From Paenibacillus bouchesdurhonensis (lineage in GTDB: Bacteria > Bacillota > Bacilli > Paenibacillales > Paenibacillaceae): 64,000 nt of DNA. The stretch is from NCBI RefSeq assembly GCF_900155685.1, contig NZ_LT732548.1, forward strand, positions 4,516,330-4,580,329, written 5' to 3'. This document shows positions 1 to 9,340 of the stretch, piece after piece. How positions within the stretch are numbered: the first letter of the stretch is position 1; each line of letters starts with the position of its first letter. The translations under genes and the position numbers were made by a program. The notes under the pieces were generated by a model that made no database searches, was not told the DNA's origin, and saw only the letters and a program-made list of their open reading frames with translations.

Positions 1-577
1 GCACGTAGTCTTCTGTAGCCGGATCATCAATTCCATTTAATACAGAAATGTCGCAATGAATTAAATCGGGCTTGCTTGTAAATGCATGTGTTTCTATCAG
101 TTCTAAATCTCTGCGCAGGACCGGCAAGAAGAGCTGAATAAGCTCCTCTCTTTCAAACAATTCCTCCTCAGTACCGCCAAATTGCTTGATTTCCTGCTGC
201 AAACGCTCATCTGACAGTAAGTGAAGAACATTATTTTTCTTAGCATGAGGCGGGTAGGTTCCCGAAACGAAAAGATGAGCTGGCTCCCGCTTTAAACGCT
301 GCTTAGTCATATGAGCCAGCTCATAGGCAATTAATGCTCCCATACTGTGGCCAAACAAAAGGAATGGTATATCGTCTTCTATGCTAGATTCCAATTGGCT
401 GTAGAGATCCTCAAGCATCTCATGCATACTTAGGTAATGAGATTCCGCCATCCTTCTGCCTCGAGCAGCAAGTTCCAGTGGGTGTATTTCAATGTCTTCA
501 TGCAAATAACGCTTCCAACGATGGTAGACCGTTGCTGAGCCGCCTGCATAAGGCAAGCAAAAGAGCTTAAATTTCAC
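1..577 (-). CDS. Type II thioesterase of the NRPS cluster (3' part missing)
   Basis: The minus-strand frame opens with GTG at 577 and runs off the left edge, so only about 192 residues are present. The protein starts MKFKLFCLPYAGGSA, the usual N-terminus of external (type II) thioesterases such as GrsT and SrfAD. It carries the nucleophile elbow Gly-His-Ser-Met-Gly in LLFGHSMGA and a typical PPH lid segment. Family members hydrolyse wrongly primed or stalled acyl groups from carrier domains in the cytoplasm. The start is supported by GGAGG eight bases upstream. The GTG directly abuts the TAA of the preceding peptidase gene, so the two are probably translated together. The catalytic Asp and His lie beyond the edge. 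Confidence 0.88.
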   Translation of the reverse strand, partial: MKFKLFCLPYAGGSATVYHRWKRYLHEDIEIHPLELAARGRRMAESHYLSMHEMLEDLYSQLESSIEDDIPFLLFGHSMGALIAYELAHMTKQRLKREPAHLFVSGTYPPHAKKNNVLHLLSDERLQQEIKQFGGTEEELFEREELIQLFLPVLRRDLELIETHAFTSKPDLIHCDISVLNGIDDPATEDYV

Positions 578-2149
578 TTATTTCACCTCCTTAGCCACAT
601 TCAACTCCCTCACGTTGTTATATGATTTATTAGAGAAGTGCTCTTTGAAAGGAAACAAACAAACCACCGCAATATAAACCAATAACAGCAGTCCTATGAA
701 GTAAATTCCAGCCAATGCCCAAATAACGGTAGACGGTGCCCAGACTGCGACTACTTCCAAAGGCAAACCTGAAAATAAAAATTGGGTGAGCTTGCTTATG
801 CCCCAGTAATACAGAATGAAAAGTACGAACACGAGGGCAAGCTTCAGCCAGTCTCTGCTGCTTAAGGGAATATAACCCCTTTGCTCGTGTCTTAGCTGTA
901 TGAATATCCGGATCACTCCCAGCAGCAGCCCAAGAATAAGAAGCCCTATAGCAGTGATGGCCCCCATGGCAATCCGATCAAGCTGTGGATAGAAATCAGC
1001 TTCTGCATGCGGCATTGGCTCCTCTGTAAACATGCTGACAAGGCCTTTTCCTATATGAAAGGTATAGGCCGAATTAATATTGGCGAGTACACCTACTCCT
1101 AACTTTTCATCTGGCCGCAGAATAATGTAGGAGGAATAATTTGGGTTAGAGCCTTGATGCAACCATTCGTTCCCTTGAGGCGACACGAACCAGCCTGCCG
1201 CATAATAATTTCCGTCCTGATCCTGCTGAGCCATCGTACCAGGATCATGAGAGCGATCCAGAATAGTTCGATAGGACGGGAGTACATCTTCGCTTCCTAG
1301 CTGAAGCAATAGCCAACGCCCAATATCATCGGCATTGGATAACAAATAGCCTGCCGGAGTATTCCCTCTGTATATGGGGGCTGAAAACCGGTGCGGAGAG
1401 CCTAATGAAATTTTATAGCCTTGTGCCACTCCCTTGTCATTGTTCAGTTCCGATACAGGTACTGTGTGATTCAATCCCAGCTCCTGAAGCATTTTCAGCA
1501 TGTACTGCTCATAGGTCATTCCCGAGAGCTGCTGAATGACAAGTCCGAGAACATCATAATTAATCGTGGCGTATTCATAGCTTTCTCCAGGACGAGAAGC
1601 AAGCTCGTTCCCCGCGATCCCCCGGACCGTTCGCTCCAGTGCCTCTTCGCTTGCATCAATGGGAATAGAAGCCAGGGAAGCAAAGGGCACCCCGCTGGTA
1701 TGGTGCAAGAATTGAGCGATTGTTACATTTACGGGCACCCCTTCATATTTCAACTCCAGCCAAGGCAAGTAACGAGTTACCGGAGCATCCAGACTTAGAA
1801 CGCCTTGCTCCTCCAATTGGAGTATCGCTAAGCCCGTAAATGCCTTGGTCGTCGAACCCAATTCAAATAAAGTAGAATTAGTAACTGGAATATCCTGTTC
1901 AAAATCAGCCAGGCCAAATCCTTTAGAATAGACCACCTCGTCCCCGCGAACAATTACAACTGCTGCGCCTGGGCTATGAGACTTCTCCAGCTGAGTTTCA
2001 ACAAATAAATCGATTGAAGACTCATCAACCTCACGCTGGTGTTTGGCAAAGACCTGCTGCTGACTTGCTGAAGCTTCCTGTTCCTGCCCATAAGCTGCAC
2101 TCCAGACAAGCAGCGATGATACAAGAAGAACGGTGGCAAACTTTCTCAA
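578..2149 (-). CDS. Membrane serine peptidase, beta-lactamase fold, ClbP/prodrug-peptidase type
   Basis: The 523-residue protein has an N-terminal signal sequence (residues 1-21), a class C beta-lactamase/D-Ala-D-Ala peptidase domain and a membrane tail. Visible active-site elements are Ser99-Thr-Thr-Lys102 (SxxK), Tyr193 within YATINYDVLG, and His331-Gln-Gly333 in place of KTG. Hydrophobic segments at about 393-418, 434-458 and 464-497 give three (perhaps four) C-terminal helices. A periplasm-facing hydrolase domain plus three terminal helices is the layout of ClbP, XcnG and ZmaM, which cut N-acyl-D-Asn caps from NRPS prodrugs. The gene lies 50 bases downstream of an NRPS module predicted to make that cap. 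Its start is TTG, with AAAGGAG upstream. A general esterase or beta-lactamase-like protein is the alternative, but context favours prodrug release at the membrane. Confidence 0.8.
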   Translation of the reverse strand: MRKFATVLLVSSLLVWSAAYGQEQEASASQQQVFAKHQREVDESSIDLFVETQLEKSHSPGAAVVIVRGDEVVYSKGFGLADFEQDIPVTNSTLFELGSTTKAFTGLAILQLEEQGVLSLDAPVTRYLPWLELKYEGVPVNVTIAQFLHHTSGVPFASLASIPIDASEEALERTVRGIAGNELASRPGESYEYATINYDVLGLVIQQLSGMTYEQYMLKMLQELGLNHTVPVSELNNDKGVAQGYKISLGSPHRFSAPIYRGNTPAGYLLSNADDIGRWLLLQLGSEDVLPSYRTILDRSHDPGTMAQQDQDGNYYAAGWFVSPQGNEWLHQGSNPNYSSYIILRPDEKLGVGVLANINSAYTFHIGKGLVSMFTEEPMPHAEADFYPQLDRIAMGAITAIGLLILGLLLGVIRIFIQLRHEQRGYIPLSSRDWLKLALVFVLFILYYWGISKLTQFLFSGLPLEVVAVWAPSTVIWALAGIYFIGLLLLVYIAVVCLFPFKEHFSNKSYNNVRELNVAKEVK

Positions 2150-2199
2150 TAGATCATCCGCTCCTTTGCTTCTTATGCATTGCGGTGCAACAAGTGGGG

Positions 2200-5100
2200 T
2201 CAGTTAAAGAGAACATCCAGCTCGTCCTGCATTAACTTTAATGTAGTGAAATCCGAAGGAGTAAATTCGGGCTCCGTATTCAGACATAACTGAACAACTT
2301 CCATTAATTTTTGCATAAAGGATTCGAGCAGATTCTCCATGCTCTCCCTGTTAAACATCGCTTCACTATAAGTCAATCGAACAAGAAGCTTTCTGTTAAC
2401 TACCAGCGCTACAACATCGACGAGACAAGCAAGCTTGTTGCTTGAGCAGGTCTCACTTCCAAGATCCTCCACACCCATCCGAAAAGAAGAACCCTGAAGG
2501 AGGTTGTCAATCTCACCCAGATAATTAAAACGCAATAAGCGTTTGTCTACTTTCAAGAGCCGCTTGGAATTGTAGACTAATATTCCATAGTCTATTCCCT
2601 TGTTAGGAATTTGTCGGAGCTGTTCTTTAACAGCTCTAATTATGCTTGAGGGTTCTTGAACAGGCAGATAAATATTTACCGGAAATAATGTAGTAAACCA
2701 TCCAACGGTTCTCGATATATCCACATCCGCAAACAATTCTTCCCGGCCATGCCCTTCAAGTTCGATGCATATCTTCTCCTTGCCGCTATATTCACGCATA
2801 GCCATTGCCAAGGAAGCCGTTATCAGCTCGCTAGTCTGGGTATGGAAGGCAGCATTCGCCTCGCCAAGCAGCCTGCCAGTCACTGATTCAGGCAGCTCGC
2901 GAACCAATGTGCTACAAACTGCATATCGGTCATCCGCAGAAGGAAAATCACGATTCAGGCTATCCTCCGCCTCCGCGACCGCACGCTCCCAATAAGGCAA
3001 GTACTCCATTGCCTGCTTACGGCTATATGCCTCAATCGCTTCTGCCCAAGCTTGAATAGAATGGGTCTTGGCTGGCAAAGCACAGCTTGTACCACTGGGT
3101 ATTGATTGTAGTAGCCGGTCAAGATCCTCCAGCAATACACGCCAGGATACACCGTCTACAATCAGATGATGTGCCGTCAGCAGCAAGGCTTGCCCATCTT
3201 CTCCCTTCCCGAACAATAGCGCTTTAAACAGGAGGCCCTGTCCAAGCTGGATGGTCGCTTTCATGGACTCGGAATGGCTTCGAATGACTTCAGCCTGTTC
3301 CTCACTCTGCAGCGAGGTTAAATCACAATAATCAAACTCCATTTGTTCCCTGCGTACCTCGCGGTACACTAGCTTCCCTGTCTTCATTTCATGCTGCAGC
3401 CTCAGAGCATCGTGATGCTGGAGTAATAAATACAAAGCTTCCAGCAGGACGGGAATCTTTACCTTATGTTCCAGGTGGATAAGTACCGATTGCGTATAGA
3501 AATGCGGATTGCCCCATTGACTTTCCAAAAACCAAGAAGTGACCGGCAAGGCTTTAACTTGCCCTGTACAAGGTTTCTGCTCTATTGGCGCAGCTATATT
3601 CATTTCTAGCACAGCGGCCAGTTCATGAATATCAGGATAGCTCAGAATATCCTGAACCCTAAGTTTGTAACCTGCGGAATTCACCTTGGCGACAATTTGA
3701 ATCGCCTTAATAGAATCGCCGCCCATTCGATAGAAATTATCAGAGGTTTGTACTTCCTCCACCTGAAGAACCTCTTTATATATGTCTATCAGCCAATGAA
3801 CAATATCTTCAGGTCTACCAGCTCTCACCTGTTCTCGCACTGGTTTCGCAGACGCGGGATCAGGTAAAATCCGTCGATCTACCTTCCCATTAGGCGACAA
3901 AGGTAATTCAGCAAGCTGTACAAAATAAGCAGGAAGCATATAAGAAGGCAGAACCTCCAGCAGCTTCATTCTCAATTCCAGTACATCAATCTGCTCTGCT
4001 GCGACAAAGTAAGCCGCCAAATAATGCTGTCCCTCCGCGATTCGATCGATAACCACCGCTTCTTTAATCGAATCAATAGCCAGCAATTGATGCTCGATCT
4101 CTCCTGTTTCAATGCGATAGCCTTTGATTTTGACCTGATGATCCATGCGTCCAAGATATACCAAATCTTTACTATCAAGGCGTACTGCCAAATCACCAGT
4201 ACGATACATCCTCATCCCCTTAAGGAATGGATTACTCACAAAGCGCTCCTGGGTCAACTCCGGTCTGCTCAGATAACCCCTTGCCACACCGTCGCCTGAA
4301 ATATAAATTTCACCGACAGCTCCGTTAGGAACCGGCTCCAGTTGCTCATTCAGTAAATAGATTTGTACATTATTTATAGGCTGGCCAATAGGAACCGATG
4401 CTCCTTGATCACGTTCCGGATCGTATTTATAAATCATGCAGCCAACTACGGTCTCTGTAGGGCCATATTCATTATAAATAGCGATAGAGCCTGAGCTTTT
4501 GAGGCAAATCTCCCTAGCCAGAGCACATTTCAAATCCTCACCGCCAACGATAAATGTATGAACCGCCAGCTGGTCGAGCTCCATATCCTTGAGGAGTGAC
4601 AAATGTGCAGGAGTAAGTTTGACTATCGTAGCTTTCTTCTCCTTCAGAATACGGTGAATTATGAATTCCTCGCCATTATCATCATAAATTTCTATTCGGT
4701 GTCCCCCGATAAGCGGAGTAAATATTGAGGTGACGGTTAAATCAAAGGCTATGGAAGAGTACAACGCAAATATCTCATCCTCTGTTCTGGTATATTGTTG
4801 ATTTGCCCACCAAATATAGTTGACAAGGCCGCGATTCTCAATCATCGCTCCCTTGGGTTTACCTGTGGAGCCGGAAGTATAAATAATATAGACCATATCG
4901 TCCGGTGATCCTGTAAGCCCAAGATTGCTGCCATCCTGCACGTACAGGTTATCATTCTCAAGCTGGATAACCGTTCCCTTATAAGACAGGGTCGTCCAAT
5001 CATTCCCCAACGTGAGCAGAAGCGGTGCCTGACTATCATGCAAAATATACTCTATCCGTTCCCGAGGATATTCAGGATCAATAGGAATATACACTGCGCC

Positions 5101-6702
5101 TGCTTTGATAACAGCCCAAATGGCGACCATAATTTCTAAAGAATGCCGTCCCATAATCGCTATCGGGGTCTGAGGATCGATGCCATATTGCAACAGGGTG
5201 CGCGCCAACTGGTTAGCTCGTGAATTCAGCTCCTTATACGTTAAAGATTGTCCATTATACGTTAATGCCACATGTTCAGCTGATTGTGCAGACTGCTTCT
5301 CGAACAAATCCAGAATGGTTTGGTCGGCAGGGTATGAGCGCTCTGTCAAATTACATTCGTAGAGCAGTTTGTCACGCTCACCTGGCAATAGCAGCTCCAG
5401 GTTTCGTATCGATTGATGCGGTGCATTTAAAATTTGTTCTGCTATAAGTTCAAGCCGTAAAAACATCTCTTCGATTTGCCAAGAGGAATAGTCATCGGTT
5501 TTATAGTCAAAATAAAGCTCAAGCCCCCCGTTTTCTTCCCATTCCGTAATAATAAGCTGTAAAGGATATAGTTGGTTGCCGTTATGCACCTCGGTTTGCT
5601 TCATTTTCCATCCCGGGCCAAAGCTTTTATCATACGATGTATTATAATAGTTCACACTAACTTGAAATAATTGATCTATGCCTCGTTTCTGCAGCTGAAG
5701 GTCTTGTACTAACAGATTGTAGGGATATTTCTGATGGAAGTAACTTTGAATGAGCTCGAGGTTGCAGTTCAGTATAAACTTGGAGAGCGATGTATCTTGT
5801 TCGATCTGAATCGAAAACGGCATACTGCTAGTGAACATGCCGAAGGTTTTCTTCTCCTTGACTCCGGTACGATTTAGAACGGGTGTACCAATTATAATGA
5901 GGTTTTGTTGAGTGACTTTATGAAGGTAAAGCAGCATTGCAGCTATGAAAAAGGTATTCAACGACACCTGATGTGTATTCGTAAAATCGCGGATTCTGTC
6001 TGAAATAGGTTGATTTAAAGCAAATGCCTTTCGCTGGCCTCTAGTGTTGTTTGACGTAGGAAATAAAGTAATTTCATCAACATGCTTAAACTTATTTGTC
6101 CAATAATGTTTACTCTTCTTAAAGCGTGATGAGGTTAAATATTTCTGCTCCTGCTCGATATAATCAATATATGTAGGCCTTGCTGCCTCCTGAATCATTT
6201 CTCCCCGCATCAATTGGGTATAAAGCTCATTAATATGCGAGGTCATTAGTTGAAAGGACCAGCCATCGGAGATGATGTGATGTACCTTGGTTAAATAGGC
6301 GCTCTCTGTTTCGCTGATCTTGACTAGGATAAATTCATACAATGCCTCTCCATCCAGCGGAAGCGGCAGGGCAAATTCCGAAGCCGCCCATGCATCAACA
6401 TCAACATCAGAGGTATTCGTTGTAAAATCTATAAACGAAAACCGCCTCCTTTGATAGGCTGTTACTGTCTGCTGAACACCTGAATCTTGTTCAACGATTC
6501 TTATGCGAATCGCATCGTTAAGCCTTATAAATTGGTTGATCGCTTCCTCTAGCAAATCAAAATCAACAGCTCCATAAATTCTGATTAATCCGCCTATGTT
6601 ATAGATACTCGTACCCGGGGAGATATTTTCCACATACCAAATGCGTCTTTGTGGATGGGTTAAGGAGTACATCGAATTTATGTCCAGAGAAAAAACCTCC
6701 AA
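2200..6702 (-). CDS. Nonribosomal peptide synthetase, single module C-A(Asn)-T-E
   Basis: The order is condensation (about 1-440, HHIISDG near 140), adenylation (about 455-965; TSGSTGKPKG, NEYGPTE near 746, YRTGDL, NGKVDRR), carrier (GGDSI, Ser near 996) and epimerization (about 1050-1500; HHLIVDG near 1179). Aligning A4-A5 by eye to GrsA gives the specificity residues D L T K I G E V G plus Lys, an asparagine-type code. With the terminal E domain the product should be carrier-bound D-Asn. The first domain resembles starter condensation domains, so N-acylation by a fatty acyl group is inferred. The TTG at 6702 overlaps the GGAGG itself, so translation may really begin at ATG 6672 (residue 11). 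Genes for later modules must lie outside the window. Confidence 0.93.
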   Translation of the reverse strand: MEVFSLDINSMYSLTHPQRRIWYVENISPGTSIYNIGGLIRIYGAVDFDLLEEAINQFIRLNDAIRIRIVEQDSGVQQTVTAYQRRRFSFIDFTTNTSDVDVDAWAASEFALPLPLDGEALYEFILVKISETESAYLTKVHHIISDGWSFQLMTSHINELYTQLMRGEMIQEAARPTYIDYIEQEQKYLTSSRFKKSKHYWTNKFKHVDEITLFPTSNNTRGQRKAFALNQPISDRIRDFTNTHQVSLNTFFIAAMLLYLHKVTQQNLIIIGTPVLNRTGVKEKKTFGMFTSSMPFSIQIEQDTSLSKFILNCNLELIQSYFHQKYPYNLLVQDLQLQKRGIDQLFQVSVNYYNTSYDKSFGPGWKMKQTEVHNGNQLYPLQLIITEWEENGGLELYFDYKTDDYSSWQIEEMFLRLELIAEQILNAPHQSIRNLELLLPGERDKLLYECNLTERSYPADQTILDLFEKQSAQSAEHVALTYNGQSLTYKELNSRANQLARTLLQYGIDPQTPIAIMGRHSLEIMVAIWAVIKAGAVYIPIDPEYPRERIEYILHDSQAPLLLTLGNDWTTLSYKGTVIQLENDNLYVQDGSNLGLTGSPDDMVYIIYTSGSTGKPKGAMIENRGLVNYIWWANQQYTRTEDEIFALYSSIAFDLTVTSIFTPLIGGHRIEIYDDNGEEFIIHRILKEKKATIVKLTPAHLSLLKDMELDQLAVHTFIVGGEDLKCALAREICLKSSGSIAIYNEYGPTETVVGCMIYKYDPERDQGASVPIGQPINNVQIYLLNEQLEPVPNGAVGEIYISGDGVARGYLSRPELTQERFVSNPFLKGMRMYRTGDLAVRLDSKDLVYLGRMDHQVKIKGYRIETGEIEHQLLAIDSIKEAVVIDRIAEGQHYLAAYFVAAEQIDVLELRMKLLEVLPSYMLPAYFVQLAELPLSPNGKVDRRILPDPASAKPVREQVRAGRPEDIVHWLIDIYKEVLQVEEVQTSDNFYRMGGDSIKAIQIVAKVNSAGYKLRVQDILSYPDIHELAAVLEMNIAAPIEQKPCTGQVKALPVTSWFLESQWGNPHFYTQSVLIHLEHKVKIPVLLEALYLLLQHHDALRLQHEMKTGKLVYREVRREQMEFDYCDLTSLQSEEQAEVIRSHSESMKATIQLGQGLLFKALLFGKGEDGQALLLTAHHLIVDGVSWRVLLEDLDRLLQSIPSGTSCALPAKTHSIQAWAEAIEAYSRKQAMEYLPYWERAVAEAEDSLNRDFPSADDRYAVCSTLVRELPESVTGRLLGEANAAFHTQTSELITASLAMAMREYSGKEKICIELEGHGREELFADVDISRTVGWFTTLFPVNIYLPVQEPSSIIRAVKEQLRQIPNKGIDYGILVYNSKRLLKVDKRLLRFNYLGEIDNLLQGSSFRMGVEDLGSETCSSNKLACLVDVVALVVNRKLLVRLTYSEAMFNRESMENLLESFMQKLMEVVQLCLNTEPEFTPSDFTTLKLMQDELDVLFN

Positions 6703-6728
6703 TACATATGATTATGAGGGCACAGCCA

Positions 6729-7739
6729 CTAGGAAATAAGCTGGCGTTCCAGTGCCTCCACCACGGTTTCCAATATCGCCTGTTCATGATCTTTAACAGC
6801 TGTTAACTCCTTTAACCCCTGTTTCAGAAGAACATCGTCTTTCGTCAAAGCGTACTTCATCAGTGCATGCCGTAAAGAAAACATCCTTTCCTCTACAGAA
6901 CTAAAACACCCTGTAAAATCAGCCGGGAGAATCCCCTGACTGCATAAGTAGTTTAAACGCAGCGACATCGTCTTCTTATGCTCCAGTAAAATGTGTATCG
7001 GCCTGATGTCCCGTTTGCGAGCAAGGATGGGCAAATTATCAGCGATTGCTTGGTAAACATCAGTACCAAATGCGGCTTCCAGCATTCCGGATGTTGAACG
7101 GTAGCCTAGTGAAATATTGCGTGCAGCCAAGTAATCCTCCAATGATTGTTTAATAGCAGCTGCATCGAGTGCATAGCTTCCAGAAGGATTTATTTTATAT
7201 AAAAAAATATGTTCCTCAAAACGTTCCGTATTCGGGAGCTGAAATACGGCTTGCTCCAATTCATGAAACGGCACAAGTGTCCTGCGAAATTGCATCTCCT
7301 GGTCGTATCCCAAAATCAGAAACATACTACTACTATCATCATAACCATAGATTAGAACATCATGGGCATAATGAATCTGACGGTAAACCCGCCGCTGAGG
7401 TATATAAAACTCATCCACATTAAGCGAAATAGTGTAGCCTAAATTAATATTCCTGATAAGAAAGTCTATAATGCCTTCGGGAGAAGAAAGTATGGATTCC
7501 CTCTCCAGTTTCTGTGTAATCAGCCAAGGACATCGGACAAAGTCCTCTCCATAGAAACTAAGAGGCAGGGATGATGAAGCATAATCTTCGTCAAGATGAG
7601 AATAAGAGTATAGATGAATAAAATTACTATAAAACCATGGTAGTGTTTCTTGGCGAGTGAATAAAGTGCAGAGGGGGTATGCCAAATACTGATACCCAAT
7701 AATTGGCGGTATAGCGATATCTAACTCTTTTATAGCCAA
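6729..7739 (-). CDS. BtrH-N-like protein linked to NRPS cluster
   Basis: The 336-residue cytoplasmic protein has no signal peptide. The stretch around residues 90-150 (GYTISLNVDEFY, then HYAHDVLIYGYD) matches the pattern of BtrH N-terminal/C39-peptidase-like proteins that occur beside Bacillus and Paenibacillus NRPS genes. BtrH itself transfers an acyl group from a carrier protein in butirosin synthesis. A transfer or proofreading job on the peptide is therefore possible but not shown. The His of HYAHD is visible. A matching catalytic Cys is not certain: Cys24 in PLCTLF is the only N-terminal one. It is the first gene of the operon. Its start is TTG, preceded by GGCAGGTG, and the NRPS gene follows closely. 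Confidence 0.55.
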   Translation of the reverse strand: MAIKELDIAIPPIIGYQYLAYPLCTLFTRQETLPWFYSNFIHLYSYSHLDEDYASSSLPLSFYGEDFVRCPWLITQKLERESILSSPEGIIDFLIRNINLGYTISLNVDEFYIPQRRVYRQIHYAHDVLIYGYDDSSSMFLILGYDQEMQFRRTLVPFHELEQAVFQLPNTERFEEHIFLYKINPSGSYALDAAAIKQSLEDYLAARNISLGYRSTSGMLEAAFGTDVYQAIADNLPILARKRDIRPIHILLEHKKTMSLRLNYLCSQGILPADFTGCFSSVEERMFSLRHALMKYALTKDDVLLKQGLKELTAVKDHEQAILETVVEALERQLIS

Positions 7740-7819
7740 ACCAACACCTGCCTTTCAATTTCAAATAAATATATAATAAAAATACCCATTTTAGGAAAAA
7801 CCAGAGTGTTACATCTAAT

Positions 7820-7851
7820 TTTATACTCCCACATATGTTAACTAATGTCAA
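7820..7851 (-). promoter_or_regulatory. Putative sigma-A promoter of the NRPS operon
   Basis: Read on the minus strand, a perfect TTGACA (-35) at 7851-7846 is followed by TATAAA at 7825-7820 (20-base spacer) or AGTATA at 7827-7822 (18-base spacer). It lies about 80 bases upstream of the first NRPS-operon gene in AT-rich sequence. The -10 choice is uncertain. Confidence 0.45.
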
Positions 7852-7869
7852 CATTTATAGCAAAAATAG

Positions 7870-7908
7870 AATAAAAAGTAAAAGAAAGCTGTAATTCACA
7901 GCTTTCTT
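7870..7908 (-). terminator. Rho-independent terminator after GH30 gene
   Basis: A perfect 11-bp stem (7882-7892 paired with 7898-7908, 5-base loop) lies just past the GH30 stop. It is followed on the minus strand by a T-rich tract (TTTTACTTTTTAT). It ends the glycan operon and insulates it from the NRPS operon. Confidence 0.88.
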
Positions 7909-7918
7909 CGCAGCACGA

Positions 7919-9283
7919 TTAGATTTTGAAAGTATGGAAGGATAACGCCGGCAGTTCGCACGAGATCGTTTCGTTAGCTGCCTGCAAGGACAATGTTCTT
8001 GGCTCTTTGAACGGGTTGGCAAGAACTACAATCCCCCCTCCATCCGGGTTCTGGAAAGCGAGTGCATTTCCAGCCAAAGTTCCTTTGACGCCAAGACGTA
8101 CTGCCCCCGGCTGGATAAAGTTCGAGAAATGGCGCATCACATAATATTCCGGATTAAAGATCGTTTGCTTGGTGGCCGGATCGATTGAGATCATCGTATT
8201 CTGCTCCCAGCCCCAAGTGCTGAGACCGCCCGGCTCCAGAATTATATTCCAATAGATATAGCTGTTTACACCGTTTGAGAAATAATGCTTGTACAGGTTG
8301 AAAACGTAGTGCGCATATTCCCAGCTGTTCTTACCGTCGCCGCATTCGTTCTCCGTCTGCATATAACGAAGCTCGGGGTAGCTCTCCACCGTGCGCTGCA
8401 GCGCATATTTTCCCGCCCACTGATAACCGACGCCGCTGATATATTGCCTTGCCCCGGGATCGCTCAGCACGACATTCGCATAGACATCATAATCGGTGTT
8501 CTCCTGGCGGTACGGGTCTGGGCCGTTAATGGTTCCTAGCCAAATCTCCGTTGACAACCCATGCTCCCGGAAGGCAGGTCCGAGATAGTCGCGGATGAAA
8601 TCGCGCAATTGCTCGCCCGTCCATACGCAGGAGGGGAACTTCTGATCCGCAACCGGCTCGTTCTGCACATATACCTGATGAATCGTGATGCCTTCCTCCG
8701 CGTAAGCTTGAATAAATTTAACGAAGTAGAGCGCATAGGCTTGCAAAATGTCAGTCTCCCACCGCAGCGTTCCGTAGTTGTAAGCTTTGGGATGCTTCAT
8801 CCAGGTCGGCGGGCTCCATGGCGATGCGAACAGAGTTAAGTTCGGATTAACACGCAGCGCTTCTTTAATATAAGGAATAAGAATCTGCTTGTCCCGCTCG
8901 ATAGAGAAATGTTCCATCGCATAATCGCCGTCCGTCTCGTTCAGACTATACCACTCGGCGGCATAGTCGGTCGCTCCCATCGGCAGCCGGCAGATGCTGA
9001 ACCGGCACTCTCCTTTTGGATCAAACAATTTTCGCATTAATTCCTGCCGTTCCACTTCGGTTACATGCTGCAGCGCGAGAAAACCAAGCTCGTTAAAGCA
9101 TCCGCCGAAGCCGTCTACCGCCTGATACTGCTCTTCCGTTATCTGCAGGCTCGCTGGCAAGCTGGATAAAGCCGTTTCACCTTGAGCATCTGACGCCGGG
9201 CTTAACCCGCTTCCCCCCGCAAGAGGGAGGGCCTGCTCCCGCCAATATTCCTGCTGCGTCGTAGAAATCCATATCTGATTCAT
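7919..9283 (-). CDS. Glycoside hydrolase family 30 (glucosylceramidase-like)
   Basis: The 454-residue protein has the GH30 barrel signatures: FGGCFNE near 59, SPWSPPTWMK near 154, acid/base Glu209 in VQNEP, and nucleophile Glu311 in MQTENE. A beta-sandwich half ends the protein. No signal peptide is visible, so it should act on short beta-linked oligosaccharides already imported. It is the last gene of the run that encodes the sugar ABC transporter and the GH42 enzyme, with a terminator right after it. The family covers beta-glucosidase, beta-xylosidase, glucosylceramidase and galactanase activities. The sequence alone does not settle the substrate. Confidence 0.88.
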   Translation of the reverse strand: MNQIWISTTQQEYWREQALPLAGGSGLSPASDAQGETALSSLPASLQITEEQYQAVDGFGGCFNELGFLALQHVTEVERQELMRKLFDPKGECRFSICRLPMGATDYAAEWYSLNETDGDYAMEHFSIERDKQILIPYIKEALRVNPNLTLFASPWSPPTWMKHPKAYNYGTLRWETDILQAYALYFVKFIQAYAEEGITIHQVYVQNEPVADQKFPSCVWTGEQLRDFIRDYLGPAFREHGLSTEIWLGTINGPDPYRQENTDYDVYANVVLSDPGARQYISGVGYQWAGKYALQRTVESYPELRYMQTENECGDGKNSWEYAHYVFNLYKHYFSNGVNSYIYWNIILEPGGLSTWGWEQNTMISIDPATKQTIFNPEYYVMRHFSNFIQPGAVRLGVKGTLAGNALAFQNPDGGGIVVLANPFKEPRTLSLQAANETISCELPALSFHTFKI

Positions 9284-9340
9284 AAGGACTGAACCTCCTA
9301 AGTGTGATCGTACTCCTGGGTTATATCGTTTCCGAGTTAG

